Below are positions 21,652 to 30,637 of a stretch of DNA of 64,000 nucleotides, piece after piece. Source of the DNA: Bordetella sp. (lineage in GTDB: Bacteria; Pseudomonadota; Gammaproteobacteria; Burkholderiales; Burkholderiaceae_B); NCBI GenBank assembly GCA_022818765.1, contig CP063810.1, positions 62,001 to 126,000 of the forward strand, read 5' to 3'. Each line of letters begins with the position of its first letter. Within the stretch, counting starts at the first letter, position 1. The position numbers and the translations under genes are program-made. The notes beneath the pieces were generated by a model. It was not told the origin of the DNA, did no database searches, and saw only the letters and a program-made list of their open reading frames with translations.

Positions 21652-22278
21652 ATGAAAATAGCTGGTTTAATACTCGCTGGAGGTTCCAGCATCAGGATGG
21701 GAGGCATTGACAAAGGTCTACTATTATTGGATGGTAAACCTTTAGTTGAACATGTTTTTAACCAGATAAATTTACATATTTCAAAGCTTTTCATTAGTGC
21801 AAATCGAAATTCAGAAAAATATTCTATATATGGATCAGTTCTACATGACAATAAGAACTTGGGATCTTTTTTGGGTCCTTTAGGAGGGATTGCTGCAGCT
21901 ATGTCTGTATGGACAGGACAACTACTAGTCATAATGCCTTGTGATTCTCCATTTTTTTATAGCTGTCTTATAAAACGTTTGATTTTAACTGCAGAAAAAG
22001 AAAATGCATCTTTAGTAGTTGCAAGTTGCAATAAAAAACGTCAACCTGTTTTTATGGTAGCAAATATAAAACTTCTATCAAATTTAGAAACTTATTTAAT
22101 TAGAAAAAACCGGAAAGTTCGATTGTGGCAAGATATGGTTGGAGTAAGAGAAGTAGATTGTTCGGATTTTCCAACAGCTTTTTTAAATATAAATACTTTT
22201 AATGATTTCAATCAAAGTAAAGCAATTATAAGGTCCAATGTTGTAAATCATAGTAATCTACCAAATCGTGATCATTAA
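21652..22278 (+). CDS. mobA: Molybdenum cofactor guanylyltransferase MobA
   Basis: MobA adds GMP to Mo-molybdopterin, producing the dinucleotide cofactor used by DMSO-reductase-type enzymes such as formate dehydrogenase and nitrate reductase. The nucleotide-binding LILAGGSSIRMGGIDKGLL is at the N-terminus, and MPCDSPFF near residue 100 holds the metal-site aspartate. I placed the start at 21652 because it gives MKIAGLILAGG; a TTG further upstream at 21616 would overlap moaA. The last 53 bases overlap the end of moeA on the other strand. Confidence 0.93.
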   Translation: MKIAGLILAGGSSIRMGGIDKGLLLLDGKPLVEHVFNQINLHISKLFISANRNSEKYSIYGSVLHDNKNLGSFLGPLGGIAAAMSVWTGQLLVIMPCDSPFFYSCLIKRLILTAEKENASLVVASCNKKRQPVFMVANIKLLSNLETYLIRKNRKVRLWQDMVGVREVDCSDFPTAFLNINTFNDFNQSKAIIRSNVVNHSNLPNRDH

Positions 22279-23431
22279 TTTTAGTATTAGCAGGCAAGCG
22301 AGCAAAGCCATTAGCCCATGCAATAGAACTTATAAAAGACGAATCTTGTTTAGGATAACAAATCAATTCCGAAAATCCATTGGAAATTACACGTTTAACT
22401 CTAAGAAAATTTTCTCTAGAATCTATAAATTCTTTATGAATGCGTAATGGAAGTTTGATAATAGGAGGAAATAAATTGTTCCGTCCTTGCATTCCTCGGA
22501 TTAGTAAGGTCCCAATTGTAATAAATGTTACATAAGCAGAAACTGGATTTCCTGGTAAGCATAATACTGGCGTATTTTTTACATTTATTAATGCTATAGG
22601 TTTTCCTGGTTTCATTTTTATTTTCCAAAATTCTATTTTTCCTCCTAATGATTGAAGAACTTTTTTTATAAGATCTTTTTCTCCAACAGAAATTCCCCCA
22701 ACACTAATGATTACATCACAATTGATCAATAATTTTTTAAAAGCTTGAGATAAATCATCTTCATTATCGGAGGTATGTAATACATCAATTACATTTGAAC
22801 CAATCATTTTAGACAAAGCTTCTAACATAGGACTATTTGAATTATAAATTTCTTGCTCAAGACATTTTTGTCCTGGATTAATTAATTCATTACCACTTGT
22901 CAAAATTCCAACTTTGAGGCTTTTATAAACAGAAACATTAGAAATGCCTTGTGAAGCAAGAAATGCTATATCAGAAGCATTTAATTTAGTTCCTATTTTC
23001 GAAATAATACTTCCTTTTTTGATATCTTCTCCTTGTCTTCTTATATTCTCACCAAATTTAGTTGGCTGAATTATGTTGATCCAATTATTTTCTTGATATA
23101 CATTTTCTTGAATAACTATGGTATCAGCTCCATCAGGAAGTAAACTACCTGTAAAGAGTTTAATTGCATACCCAGGAAGAAGATTTCCTATTGTATCACC
23201 TGCATAACAAGATTTTTGAATAGGAATTTTTTCATTGAATAAATCAATATGACGAATCGCATATCCATCCATAGCACTGTTATCTTTCAACGGAAAGTCC
23301 ATCATTGCATTTAAATCAGATGCTAAAATTTTGCCTAATGATTTATTCAATGAAATTTTTTCAATAGGTGGTTTAGGTAACGAAATTACCATTTTCGCAA
23401 TAAAGTCTTGGGCTTGTTCAAACTCTAACAT
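22226..23431 (-). CDS. moeA: Molybdopterin molybdenumtransferase MoeA
   Basis: MoeA inserts molybdate into adenylylated molybdopterin. The 401-residue protein shows DFPLKDNSAMDGYAIR near residue 42, the GEDIKKGSIISKIGTKL region, the MoCF-fold motif ISVGGISVGEKDLIKK and the PGKPIALINVKNTPVLCLPG loop. It is the last gene of the minus-strand moaC-moaD-moaE-moaB-moeA cluster and lies 9 bases after moaB. Its 3' end overlaps mobA by 53 bases in convergent fashion. Confidence 0.95.
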   Translation of the reverse strand: MLEFEQAQDFIAKMVISLPKPPIEKISLNKSLGKILASDLNAMMDFPLKDNSAMDGYAIRHIDLFNEKIPIQKSCYAGDTIGNLLPGYAIKLFTGSLLPDGADTIVIQENVYQENNWINIIQPTKFGENIRRQGEDIKKGSIISKIGTKLNASDIAFLASQGISNVSVYKSLKVGILTSGNELINPGQKCLEQEIYNSNSPMLEALSKMIGSNVIDVLHTSDNEDDLSQAFKKLLINCDVIISVGGISVGEKDLIKKVLQSLGGKIEFWKIKMKPGKPIALINVKNTPVLCLPGNPVSAYVTFITIGTLLIRGMQGRNNLFPPIIKLPLRIHKEFIDSRENFLRVKRVISNGFSELICYPKQDSSFISSIAWANGFARLPANTKINDHDLVDYYDLQHWTL

Positions 23432-23440
23432 AAATTGAAT

Positions 23441-23980
23441 TTAATCTTTGTTTTTAAATCGATATGAAAAATTACAAGGTAAGTAACTACTATCAAGTTG
23501 TTCACATAACAACTTAGACCAAGCAGTATGACAAGCATTGCTTGAGCTAGGTAAACAAAATATCAAAGTATTGTTAGCATAACCTGCAAAAGCTCTTGAT
23601 TGAACTGTAGAACTTCCAATTTCTTTATAGGAAATTTGTCGAAATAATTCTCCGAATCCTTCTATTATCTCATCCAATAATGGTAGAACTGACTGATATG
23701 TATCATCGTTGAAATGATAACCTGTCCCACCTATAGTTAATATAACTTGAATTGTCGAATCTGCAATCCAATTGCTCAATATACGGCGAATTTGATATTT
23801 ATTGCTTTTAATCAGACATCGATATATACATTTATGACCAGCTTCTATCAAATTATTTTCTAATAAATTCCCTGAAGTATCCTCATTTGAGGAGTGATCA
23901 TTGATAGTAAGTATTGAACAGGAAAGAGATATAAATTCTGAATGCACTATAAAGAGGTCCTTATGAAGTATATTTTTCAT
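23441..23980 (-). CDS. moaB: Molybdenum cofactor protein MoaB (MogA/MoaB family)
   Basis: The protein of 179 residues has the MoCF-binding fold with the molybdopterin-binding TIGGTGYHFNDDT motif near residue 92 and a PSSSNACHTAWSKLL stretch near the end. MoaB/Mog proteins adenylylate molybdopterin. The E. coli MoaB appears dispensable, and a separate mog gene lies at 42.8 kb, so its exact job is uncertain. The sequence is more diverged than its neighbours (NDHSSNEDTSG in place of a tighter SDR motif). The start overlaps the end of moaE by 20 bases. Confidence 0.85.
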   Translation of the reverse strand: MKNILHKDLFIVHSEFISLSCSILTINDHSSNEDTSGNLLENNLIEAGHKCIYRCLIKSNKYQIRRILSNWIADSTIQVILTIGGTGYHFNDDTYQSVLPLLDEIIEGFGELFRQISYKEIGSSTVQSRAFAGYANNTLIFCLPSSSNACHTAWSKLLCEQLDSSYLPCNFSYRFKNKD

Positions 23981-24428
23981 TCCAAAGTTGACGTTTTGTA
24001 TAATCTTTACTGGTTGGACTTACCCAGAATTTACTTCCCTCTGCTAGGGTTTCGCATTTCCAAATTGGAATACATGTTTTAATCATATCCAATATATATT
24101 CGCAGCTCAAGAATGCTTCTTTTCGATGAATACTAGCAGTAGATACAAAAACGATTCTATTTCCAGGATATAAAATTCCAACTCTATGAACAATCACTAC
24201 ATCTAATAATTTCCAATTTTGATAAGCATTATTAACAATAATATTCAGTTCACGTTCACACATATTTGGATAATGTTCAAGGAATAACTTTTGAATTTCA
24301 GCATCATTTCTATAGTCTCGAACATACCCTGTAAATGATACAATTGCACCTGCTTTTTCTCCTACTTTTTTTTTCAAATTCTCTTGTAGTAAGTTAGGAT
24401 TAAAGTCCTCTTCTTGAATAGAAATCAC
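23961..24428 (-). CDS. moaE: Molybdopterin synthase catalytic subunit MoaE
   Basis: MoaE, with the sulfur carrier MoaD, converts cPMP to molybdopterin. The 155-residue product has AGAIVSFTGYVRDYRND, the HRVGILYPGNRIVFV segment and the catalytic lysine region IWKCETLAEGSKFW. I set the start at the GTG at 24428, reading VISIQEEDFNP, because a GGAGGG lies about 8 bases upstream and the core begins there. Longer forms would run through moaD. It is four bases behind moaD. Confidence 0.93.
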   Translation of the reverse strand: MISIQEEDFNPNLLQENLKKKVGEKAGAIVSFTGYVRDYRNDAEIQKLFLEHYPNMCERELNIIVNNAYQNWKLLDVVIVHRVGILYPGNRIVFVSTASIHRKEAFLSCEYILDMIKTCIPIWKCETLAEGSKFWVSPTSKDYTKRQLWNEKYTS

Positions 24429-24432
24429 ATTT

Positions 24433-24690
24433 CTACCCTCCTGTAACAGGTTCAAAAATAGCAACTTCATCACCATTTTGAATACAAACAGATTTATTCG
24501 CATATATCTGATTAACAGCTAAATATAATCTGGGAATGGAATTTAATTGTGGGTAAAATTGACGTAAAATTTTCAAAAGATCATTCCCTGTAATCAAGTT
24601 TTCTATTGGCCAAGATTCAGATCGTTTGCCTGTCAACTCAGCAATTCTTGCAAAATATAAAATATTAACTCTCGCAAGACCAATTACCAC
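24433..24690 (-). CDS. moaD: Molybdopterin synthase sulfur carrier subunit MoaD
   Basis: This ubiquitin-like protein of 85 residues carries a thiocarboxylate on its C-terminal glycine. The chain ends PVTGG, and NILYFARIAELTGK and GDEVAIFEPVTGG fit the family. The start at 24690 overlaps the end of moaC by 26 bases and gives a short leader of about seven residues. It is directly followed by moaE, its partner. Confidence 0.94.
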   Translation of the reverse strand: MVIGLARVNILYFARIAELTGKRSESWPIENLITGNDLLKILRQFYPQLNSIPRLYLAVNQIYANKSVCIQNGDEVAIFEPVTGG

Positions 24691-25156
24691 TTTTTCCTCC
24701 TATTTTTTTAATTAGTCGGATATCTTCTATAATTATTGCTTTATCTTCTGATTTGCACATATCATATATTGTCAATGCAGCTATGCTGCATGCCATCATA
24801 GCCTCCATTTCAACTCCTGTTTTATAATTTGTCTCGCATTGGGATATAACTTCTATACTGTGCATTTCATTATTTAATTGAAATTTAATATCAATAAAAT
24901 TAATAGGTAGACTGTGACAAAGCGGGATTAAATCTGAGCAGCGTTTAGCTGCTTGGATAGCAGCTATGCGAGCAGTATTCAATACCTCTCCTTTATTATT
25001 CTTTTCAGGATGAGTTAATAATTCATAAGCTTCGGAACTCATATTTATTCGGCTTTTAGCTACTGCAATACGGTGCGTAGCATCCTTTGATGTAATATTA
25101 ACGATCTGAACTTGACCATCTTGATTAAGATGACTAAATTTCTTTGGTAGAAACAT
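24665..25156 (-). CDS. moaC: Cyclic pyranopterin monophosphate synthase MoaC
   Basis: MoaC completes the first step of Moco synthesis after MoaA. The 163-residue protein includes KGEVLNTARIAAIQAAKR, the LIPLCHSLPI active-site stretch, TGVEMEAMMACSIAALTIYD and the KSGNW end region. It is the first gene of the minus-strand cluster moaC-moaD-moaE-moaB-moeA, in which neighbours overlap or nearly touch, so a single transcript is likely. Confidence 0.96.
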   Translation of the reverse strand: MFLPKKFSHLNQDGQVQIVNITSKDATHRIAVAKSRINMSSEAYELLTHPEKNNKGEVLNTARIAAIQAAKRCSDLIPLCHSLPINFIDIKFQLNNEMHSIEVISQCETNYKTGVEMEAMMACSIAALTIYDMCKSEDKAIIIEDIRLIKKIGGKSGNWSCES

Positions 25157-25556
25157 TTTTCAACAGTGATAAAACTAAATTTTTGGAAATAGAATTGTTA
25201 ATTTGTTAAAACTATATCAGAACAGAAAATTAATTCTAATACAATTTAAAAGGATTCTATTTTTTATTATAGGTTCGGTTCATCATATTTTATGATTCAC
25301 ATCAATCAATATAATAAAAAACATTCTAGCTTTCAAAAAAACTTTATACGTTATCTTAAAAAATATATAAAATAATGAAATCTTGGAATATTAATTGTCA
25401 AATAATTTTTTTATTATCATGCTAATTAAATTTTTCTGATTATTCAACATAAAAATTATTCTTTTAAAGCATCAATTTATATTGAAATAGAAATATCCTT
25501 CAATCTTTAGATAAAGATATTTTTTATATTTAGAGAATAAATTTAATTTTCAGTTT
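25157..25556. other. Non-coding gap between DMT transporter and moaC
   Basis: Four hundred bases with no credible gene. It should contain the promoter of the moaC operon, though no box stands out against the AT background. Small inverted repeats occur (for example 25503-25518), none with a convincing terminator tail. No tRNA or known structured RNA was recognised. Confidence 0.4.
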
Positions 25557-26450
25557 TTAGAGTTCTTTAATATTTAAAACCATTGTTAGAATCGCTATTA
25601 TTCCTAATAGTAAGCCAATAATATTTAAACGAATTATTGGTTCATCAAAAATTAATATTCCTATTAAAATTCCAATCACTACTACACTTATATTCATAGT
25701 GATAAATATAAAAATAGGATGATCAGGCAAGCATTGGTGTGAAAGTATATAAGTTATGATATTAGTAAAATTAAGTAAACCAATCGAAAATCCAATCAGC
25801 AAATGTATCCATTTCCAATATACTTGACATATTATTGTATATATAAAAGTTATAATTCCAGATAAAACAAAAGAAATCAATAAACTTTGAAAAAGAATTT
25901 CAATTGAAAATTGTGAGAGTAATTTAAAAAGAATATCAATTATTCCATAACCTAAAAAAACCAAAAAAGGCCATATCCAAATAGAAAATCTATATCGTGT
26001 TCTTTGAAGTTTATCTATATTGAATTGGTATAATAAACACCATAGAGAAATTATGGAAAAGAAAATGGAAAAGATTCCAAGTATTGAAATTTTTGTATCA
26101 AATATTATAAAAGCAGCCGATAATGAAACAAATATTGATAATCTTTGAGCAAGATCACTTCGTATAATTCCGGTATACTTTAATGATTGCCCCATAGATA
26201 AAAAAACTATTGGGAATAAAACACCTAATGCTAGTAATATTAACCATGGCATTCTAAAATTTACTGGAAATCCAAAATCTGGATATAAAAATACCCAACA
26301 AAATATAGAAGCAAATAAGTAATTTAAGAAAATAATTGGTCTAGAATCAATATTATCATTTTTGTAAACTGCTTTCAAAATTACAGAAACTGAAATATTT
26401 GAAATTATGCTGATAGCCAAATATATAATTCCCATTATTAACGATGTCAT
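25557..26450 (-). CDS. DMT-family (EamA-like) transporter
   Basis: A very hydrophobic protein of 297 residues with about ten membrane helices, in two halves of five, consistent with the drug/metabolite transporter superfamily. The N-terminal half includes GQSLKYTGIIRSDLAQRLS and the end has FDEPIIRLNIIGLLLGIIA, a common DMT ending. It is much more AT-rich (Ile- and Phe-laden) than the RhtA-like transporter 7 kb upstream, and the two are not close copies. The substrate is unknown. Confidence 0.65.
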   Translation of the reverse strand: MTSLIMGIIYLAISIISNISVSVILKAVYKNDNIDSRPIIFLNYLFASIFCWVFLYPDFGFPVNFRMPWLILLALGVLFPIVFLSMGQSLKYTGIIRSDLAQRLSIFVSLSAAFIIFDTKISILGIFSIFFSIISLWCLLYQFNIDKLQRTRYRFSIWIWPFLVFLGYGIIDILFKLLSQFSIEILFQSLLISFVLSGIITFIYTIICQVYWKWIHLLIGFSIGLLNFTNIITYILSHQCLPDHPIFIFITMNISVVVIGILIGILIFDEPIIRLNIIGLLLGIIAILTMVLNIKEL

Positions 26451-26506
26451 TTGATAATTTTTTATATAATGAGCCAGATAACATATTATAATTTTTTTTA
26501 AAATTC

Positions 26507-26583
26507 TGGCGGAGCGGACGGGATTTGAACCCGCGACCCCCGGCGTGACAGGCCGGTATTCTAACCAGCTGAACTACCGCTCC
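26507..26583 (-). tRNA. tRNA-Asp (anticodon GTC)
   Basis: On the minus strand the acceptor GGAGCGG pairs with CCGCTCC, the anticodon loop CTGTCAC carries GTC, and the T loop reads TTCGAAT. CCA is encoded (26507-26509 on this strand). It is the last gene of a three-tRNA cluster. Confidence 0.97.
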
Positions 26584-26633
26584 GAATTGATTCAACTAAC
26601 TTACTAAATAATTACAAGTAAGTATACAACTAC

Positions 26634-26709
26634 TGGCGTCCCCTAGGGGATTCGAACCCCTGTACCCACCGTGAAAGGGTGATGTCCTAGGCCTCTAGAC
26701 GAAGGGGAC
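26634..26709 (-). tRNA. tRNA-Glu (anticodon TTC)
   Basis: The sequence begins GTCCCCTTCGTCTAGAGG, typical of tRNA-Glu, with anticodon TTC in the loop CTTTCAC and the acceptor closed by AGGGGAC plus discriminator G. CCA is encoded. It lies between tRNA-Ala and tRNA-Asp. Confidence 0.97.
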
Positions 26710-26733
26710 ATTTAATCATAGTTTAATAATTGG

Positions 26734-26809
26734 TGGTGGAGGTAAGCGGGATCGAACCGCTGACTTCTTGCATGCCATGCAAGTGCTCTTCCAACTGAGC
26801 TATACCCCC
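26734..26809 (-). tRNA. tRNA-Ala (anticodon GGC)
   Basis: The acceptor GGGGGTA pairs with TACCTCC (one G-T pair). The anticodon stem CTTGC/GCAAG holds ATGGCAT with anticodon GGC, and CCA is encoded. It is first in the Ala-Glu-Asp cluster, downstream of lnt on the same strand. Confidence 0.97.
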
Positions 26810-26909
26810 TCCAAAAATTTTTAAAACAAAGCGCGTGAATTCTGCCTTAATTTATAAAAATATGCAAGAAAAAACTTAAAAACTTATATAGATATTTTTT
26901 TAGAGAATT

Positions 26910-28559
26910 TTAATCAAATTTTTCAGTTCTTGTTTGTATTACGTAAATATAAGATCTGCTCAATATGATTGACATTAACAAAAAAATAATAGGGTAATCC
27001 CCATATATAGTATATGGGGTATTACCTGTCATTCCTTGAACTTGCATGTTAAGGATACCTATATTATTTTGGGGAAGTTGAGCAATAACCTTCCCTTTCG
27101 GATCTATAAATGCTGTAATTCCTGTGTTAGCTGATGAAAGTATAGGTCGAGCTATTTGAATAGCAAATAGACGATTAATTTGTAAATATTGACGTAGAGC
27201 CCAAGTATTCCCAAACCAACCAAGATTGCTCATGTTTATGATAATATCTCCTCCATTATTTGTTTTATAATCTGGATTATGTTTTAAAGAAGATAAAATT
27301 TCTTGAGGAAATAAATTTTCATAGCAAATATTAATTAATATATGTACGTTATTAACTATAAATGGTTTTTGATAAATTTTCCCAGGCTCAAAATCTGTAA
27401 GTGGAAAAGTTATGATTTTATTTAACCAATAAAAACCGTTTGGAATAAATTCTCCAAAAGGCACAAGATGTTTCTTATCATAACGCATAATATTACAACC
27501 TTTGATAAGATCATTGGTAGATGTATGAGAATCTATAGCTATTGCGCTATTTGTATGAAATACTCTATCATTAATCCTTCTACGTAAAGGAACTCCTATG
27601 ATAAGAGTTTTATTACTTTTATAGACAATTTTCAAAAACTCGTTCCAAATTTTAATTGGTAAATTATTTTGAAATATTGGCAATACAGTTTCAGAGAAAA
27701 TAATCCAACTCGGTTCACTATCTTCTTTTGTAAAAGAAGATAACAACTTTATATGATGTAAAATATTTTGTTCAATTTGATTGACATCAAATTTCTTTGA
27801 TTGTTCTATGTTACCTTGGACTAAATATGCATTAATAATTTTGCCCATAGGTTCAGACCATTGAATAAATTTAAGCGAAATTCCAATCAATAAAATTGTT
27901 GTAATGATTACTCCTGAAAATAGAATTTGTTTTTTTAAAATATTTTTTTTTGCAGTAAACAAAACACTTATACAACCTGCAAAAATAGCTGCAATGAAAG
28001 ATAATCCATACATACCTAATAATGTACTCCAATTAGAAATTGGATTGGAAATATGAGCATAAGCAATATTTGACCATGGAAATCCTGTAAAAAGATTTCC
28101 TCGCAGCCATTCAAATAAGGACCATAATGCAGCCCATATTAAAATTTTGTTAATATTTGAAAGTATGGAATTTTTATTTATAGATTGATTTAAAATATAA
28201 GCTAAAAAGCAAGCTATGCTTGAATATAAACTTAAGAAAGCAGATAAAATAAACAGAGAAAATATAGCAAAAAATTTACAAATATCTGCATAAAAATGCA
28301 AACCAATATAAATCCAGTATAGAGATGTTACAAAATTAAAAGTTCCAAATATCCAAGCTCTTATAAAAGCTATTTTGCCATTTTTAACATTCAGCGTAAG
28401 ATAAGCAAGTAAAGAAAGTGTAAAAATTTGTACAAAAGATAAAGACCAAGATGGTAATGGATCAGGAGAAAAGCTTAGTCCATGAAAACAACCTAATAAT
28501 ACTAAAAATAAAAATAATTTTTTTTCTTTTAAGTTTATAAATTTCATCCTTAAACACAA
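26910..28559 (-). CDS. lnt: Apolipoprotein N-acyltransferase
   Basis: Lnt adds the third acyl chain to lipoproteins in the inner membrane. The 549-residue protein has an N-terminal block of membrane helices (to about residue 230) and a nitrilase-like domain. The catalytic triad is visible: Glu290 in IFSETVLP, a lysine in DKKHLVPFGEF (362 or 363) and Cys412 in INICYENLFP. An ATG at residue 5 is an alternative start. In relatives corC separates lnt from ybeY; here only 42 bases do. Confidence 0.94.
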   Translation of the reverse strand: MCLRMKFINLKEKKLFLFLVLLGCFHGLSFSPDPLPSWSLSFVQIFTLSLLAYLTLNVKNGKIAFIRAWIFGTFNFVTSLYWIYIGLHFYADICKFFAIFSLFILSAFLSLYSSIACFLAYILNQSINKNSILSNINKILIWAALWSLFEWLRGNLFTGFPWSNIAYAHISNPISNWSTLLGMYGLSFIAAIFAGCISVLFTAKKNILKKQILFSGVIITTILLIGISLKFIQWSEPMGKIINAYLVQGNIEQSKKFDVNQIEQNILHHIKLLSSFTKEDSEPSWIIFSETVLPIFQNNLPIKIWNEFLKIVYKSNKTLIIGVPLRRRINDRVFHTNSAIAIDSHTSTNDLIKGCNIMRYDKKHLVPFGEFIPNGFYWLNKIITFPLTDFEPGKIYQKPFIVNNVHILINICYENLFPQEILSSLKHNPDYKTNNGGDIIINMSNLGWFGNTWALRQYLQINRLFAIQIARPILSSANTGITAFIDPKGKVIAQLPQNNIGILNMQVQGMTGNTPYTIYGDYPIIFLLMSIILSRSYIYVIQTRTEKFD

Positions 28560-28601
28560 TCATATAGCTTTTGCTATAAAAATTACTATTCCTATTATTT
28601 A

Positions 28602-29069
28602 TCAAATATAAGGGTTAGGCATATTCATTTTAATCATAATTTTGGTTTCAAGAGCTTCCATCTGAGCTGCTTCTTTTTGTTTAATATGGTTATAACCTAT
28701 AGAATGCAAAGTTCCGTGAATTGTCAAATGAGCAGCATGATGAAGCAATGATTTACCTTGTTCATTTGCCTCAAGTTTTAAAATTGGTACACAGATTATT
28801 ATATCACTACATGTTTTTCCAAATTGGTTTAATCCATATTCAAAAGTTAGAACATTAGTTGGATAGTCACAATTTCGAAATTGATAATTAAGCATATGGC
28901 TTTCTCTTATACCAACTAATCTTAAGCAAAGTTCTAATTTTTGCGGAAAATTTGAGGAATCATTTTTAGCTATTTCAAGAGTTTTCTTAATCCAATTCTG
29001 AAAACGCCATCGAAACAATCCTAATTTTTCATTAATATTGAATTCTATTTTTAAAAAAAATTGATTCAT
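28602..29069 (-). CDS. ybeY: Endoribonuclease YbeY (rRNA maturation)
   Basis: YbeY is a zinc-dependent RNase needed for 16S rRNA 3' maturation and ribosome quality control. The metal-binding signature is present as HLTIHGTLHSIGYNH near residue 122, with three histidines spaced as in the family. The NVLTFEY segment is also conserved. It lies between lnt and miaB, a conserved neighbourhood, though phoH, usually next to it, is absent. Confidence 0.93.
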   Translation of the reverse strand: MNQFFLKIEFNINEKLGLFRWRFQNWIKKTLEIAKNDSSNFPQKLELCLRLVGIRESHMLNYQFRNCDYPTNVLTFEYGLNQFGKTCSDIIICVPILKLEANEQGKSLLHHAAHLTIHGTLHSIGYNHIKQKEAAQMEALETKIMIKMNMPNPYI

Positions 29070-29114
29070 TGGTTAATTTATAAATTTTCCATTTAAAAAA
29101 TAATTTGGTCATGA

Positions 29115-30527
29115 TTAATCTAAATATATTGCTTCTAAGTAATGATTTTTTTTGATAATTGTAACATTCACCAATTTTCCAACCAAATTTGAAGGAGCTT
29201 CAAAAATTACAATTCTATTATTTTCTGTTCGGCCGACAAGTTTTGATGAATCAGTTTGAAAAACTCCTTCTACTAATAAACGCTGTGTAGAACCAATCAT
29301 AGATTCTACAATTTTAGATGCTTGTTGTTTTATTAAAGATTGTAAAATTTGAAGCCTTCGAAATTTTACTTCATTAGGAACATTATCAGGTATTTCTGCA
29401 GCGGGAGTTCCTGGACGTGGGGAATATATAAAAGAAAATGAAGTATCAAAACCTATTTCTTCTATCAGTTTTATTGTTTCTTGAAAATCGTCTTCTGTTT
29501 CGCCTGGAAACCCAACAATAAAATCAGATGAGAAAGATAAATTTGGTCGAGAATCTTGTAAACGATGAATTACAGATTTAAATTCTGATACAGTATATCC
29601 TCTTTTCATTGCAGAAAGAATTTTATCACTACCAGATTGCACTGGTAAATGAAGAAAAGAGACAAGTTTTGGTAATTTTGAATAAATTTTTGAAATTCTG
29701 GTAGTCATTTCTTTTGGATGAGAAGTAGTATAGCGAATTCTTTCTATTCCAGGAATTTCATGTACATATTCTATAAGTGTCGAAAAATCAGCATATTCAT
29801 TACTATTTGGTAATAATGATCGATATGCATTTACATTCTGACCTAATAATGTAACTTCTTTGACTCCTTGATCAGCTAAATCTGCAACTTCAAGCAATAC
29901 ATCTTCAAATGATCGAGATATTTCAGTACCACGAGTATATGGTACTACACAAAAACTACAATATTTGCTACAACCTTCCATAATTGAGACAAAGGCTGAT
30001 GGGCCATTTTTTTTAGGTAATGGCATTGCATCAAATTTTTCAATTTCTGGAAAACTGATATCTATCTGAGAGGAATTGGACGTTTCATATTTTTTAATTA
30101 ATTCAGGTAAACGATGCAATGTTTGCGGACCAAATACAATATCTACATAAGGAGCTCTTTTAATAATATAATTGCCTTCTTGACTAGCTACACATCCACC
30201 AACAGCAATAATTAAACTAGGTTTTTTATCTTTCAATTTTTTAATTCGCCCCAGATCTGAAAAAACTTTTTCCTGAGCTTTTTCTCGTATGGAGCAAGTA
30301 TTTAATATAATTAAATCTGCCTCTTCAGGTTTATTTGTTAAATTTAAGTTCGCAGATTCACGTAATATATCGACTATCTTTTCTGAATCATAAGTGTTCA
30401 TTTGACAGCCAAAAGTTCGGATATATAAACTTTTTATCAAAGATTGATGTTTTATTTTTTCCTTCTGAAAATGACCTTTATAAGGTATTGAGGAAAAAAT
30501 ATTACGTTTAAAAATAATTTCTTTCAT
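29115..30527 (-). CDS. miaB: tRNA-2-methylthio-N6-dimethylallyladenosine synthase MiaB
   Basis: MiaB methylthiolates i6A37 of tRNAs reading UNN codons. The 470-residue protein has the N-terminal UPF0004 cluster cysteines ([33 protein letters not shown]), the radical-SAM motif [15 protein letters not shown] near residue 186 and a C-terminal TRAM domain from about residue 405. A leader of roughly 30 residues precedes the domain core, so the start may be further in. Confidence 0.95.
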   Translation of the reverse strand: MKEIIFKRNIFSSIPYKGHFQKEKIKHQSLIKSLYIRTFGCQMNTYDSEKIVDILRESANLNLTNKPEEADLIILNTCSIREKAQEKVFSDLGRIKKLKDKKPSLIIAVGGCVASQEGNYIIKRAPYVDIVFGPQTLHRLPELIKKYETSNSSQIDISFPEIEKFDAMPLPKKNGPSAFVSIMEGCSKYCSFCVVPYTRGTEISRSFEDVLLEVADLADQGVKEVTLLGQNVNAYRSLLPNSNEYADFSTLIEYVHEIPGIERIRYTTSHPKEMTTRISKIYSKLPKLVSFLHLPVQSGSDKILSAMKRGYTVSEFKSVIHRLQDSRPNLSFSSDFIVGFPGETEDDFQETIKLIEEIGFDTSFSFIYSPRPGTPAAEIPDNVPNEVKFRRLQILQSLIKQQASKIVESMIGSTQRLLVEGVFQTDSSKLVGRTENNRIVIFEAPSNLVGKLVNVTIIKKNHYLEAIYLD

Positions 30528-30637
30528 TAATATCTCTATGAAAAATTATTTCATATATCTTAAAAAATAAAACAAGCATTACACTTGGTTTTAAAATATA
30601 AAAATTAAAAATATTTCTAAGATATATGTTGAAAATT

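Noticed and set aside
25157-25556. Molybdenum-cofactor riboswitch upstream of moaC
   Set aside because: No extended helices resembling the moco RNA motif could be drawn; only small AT stems are present.
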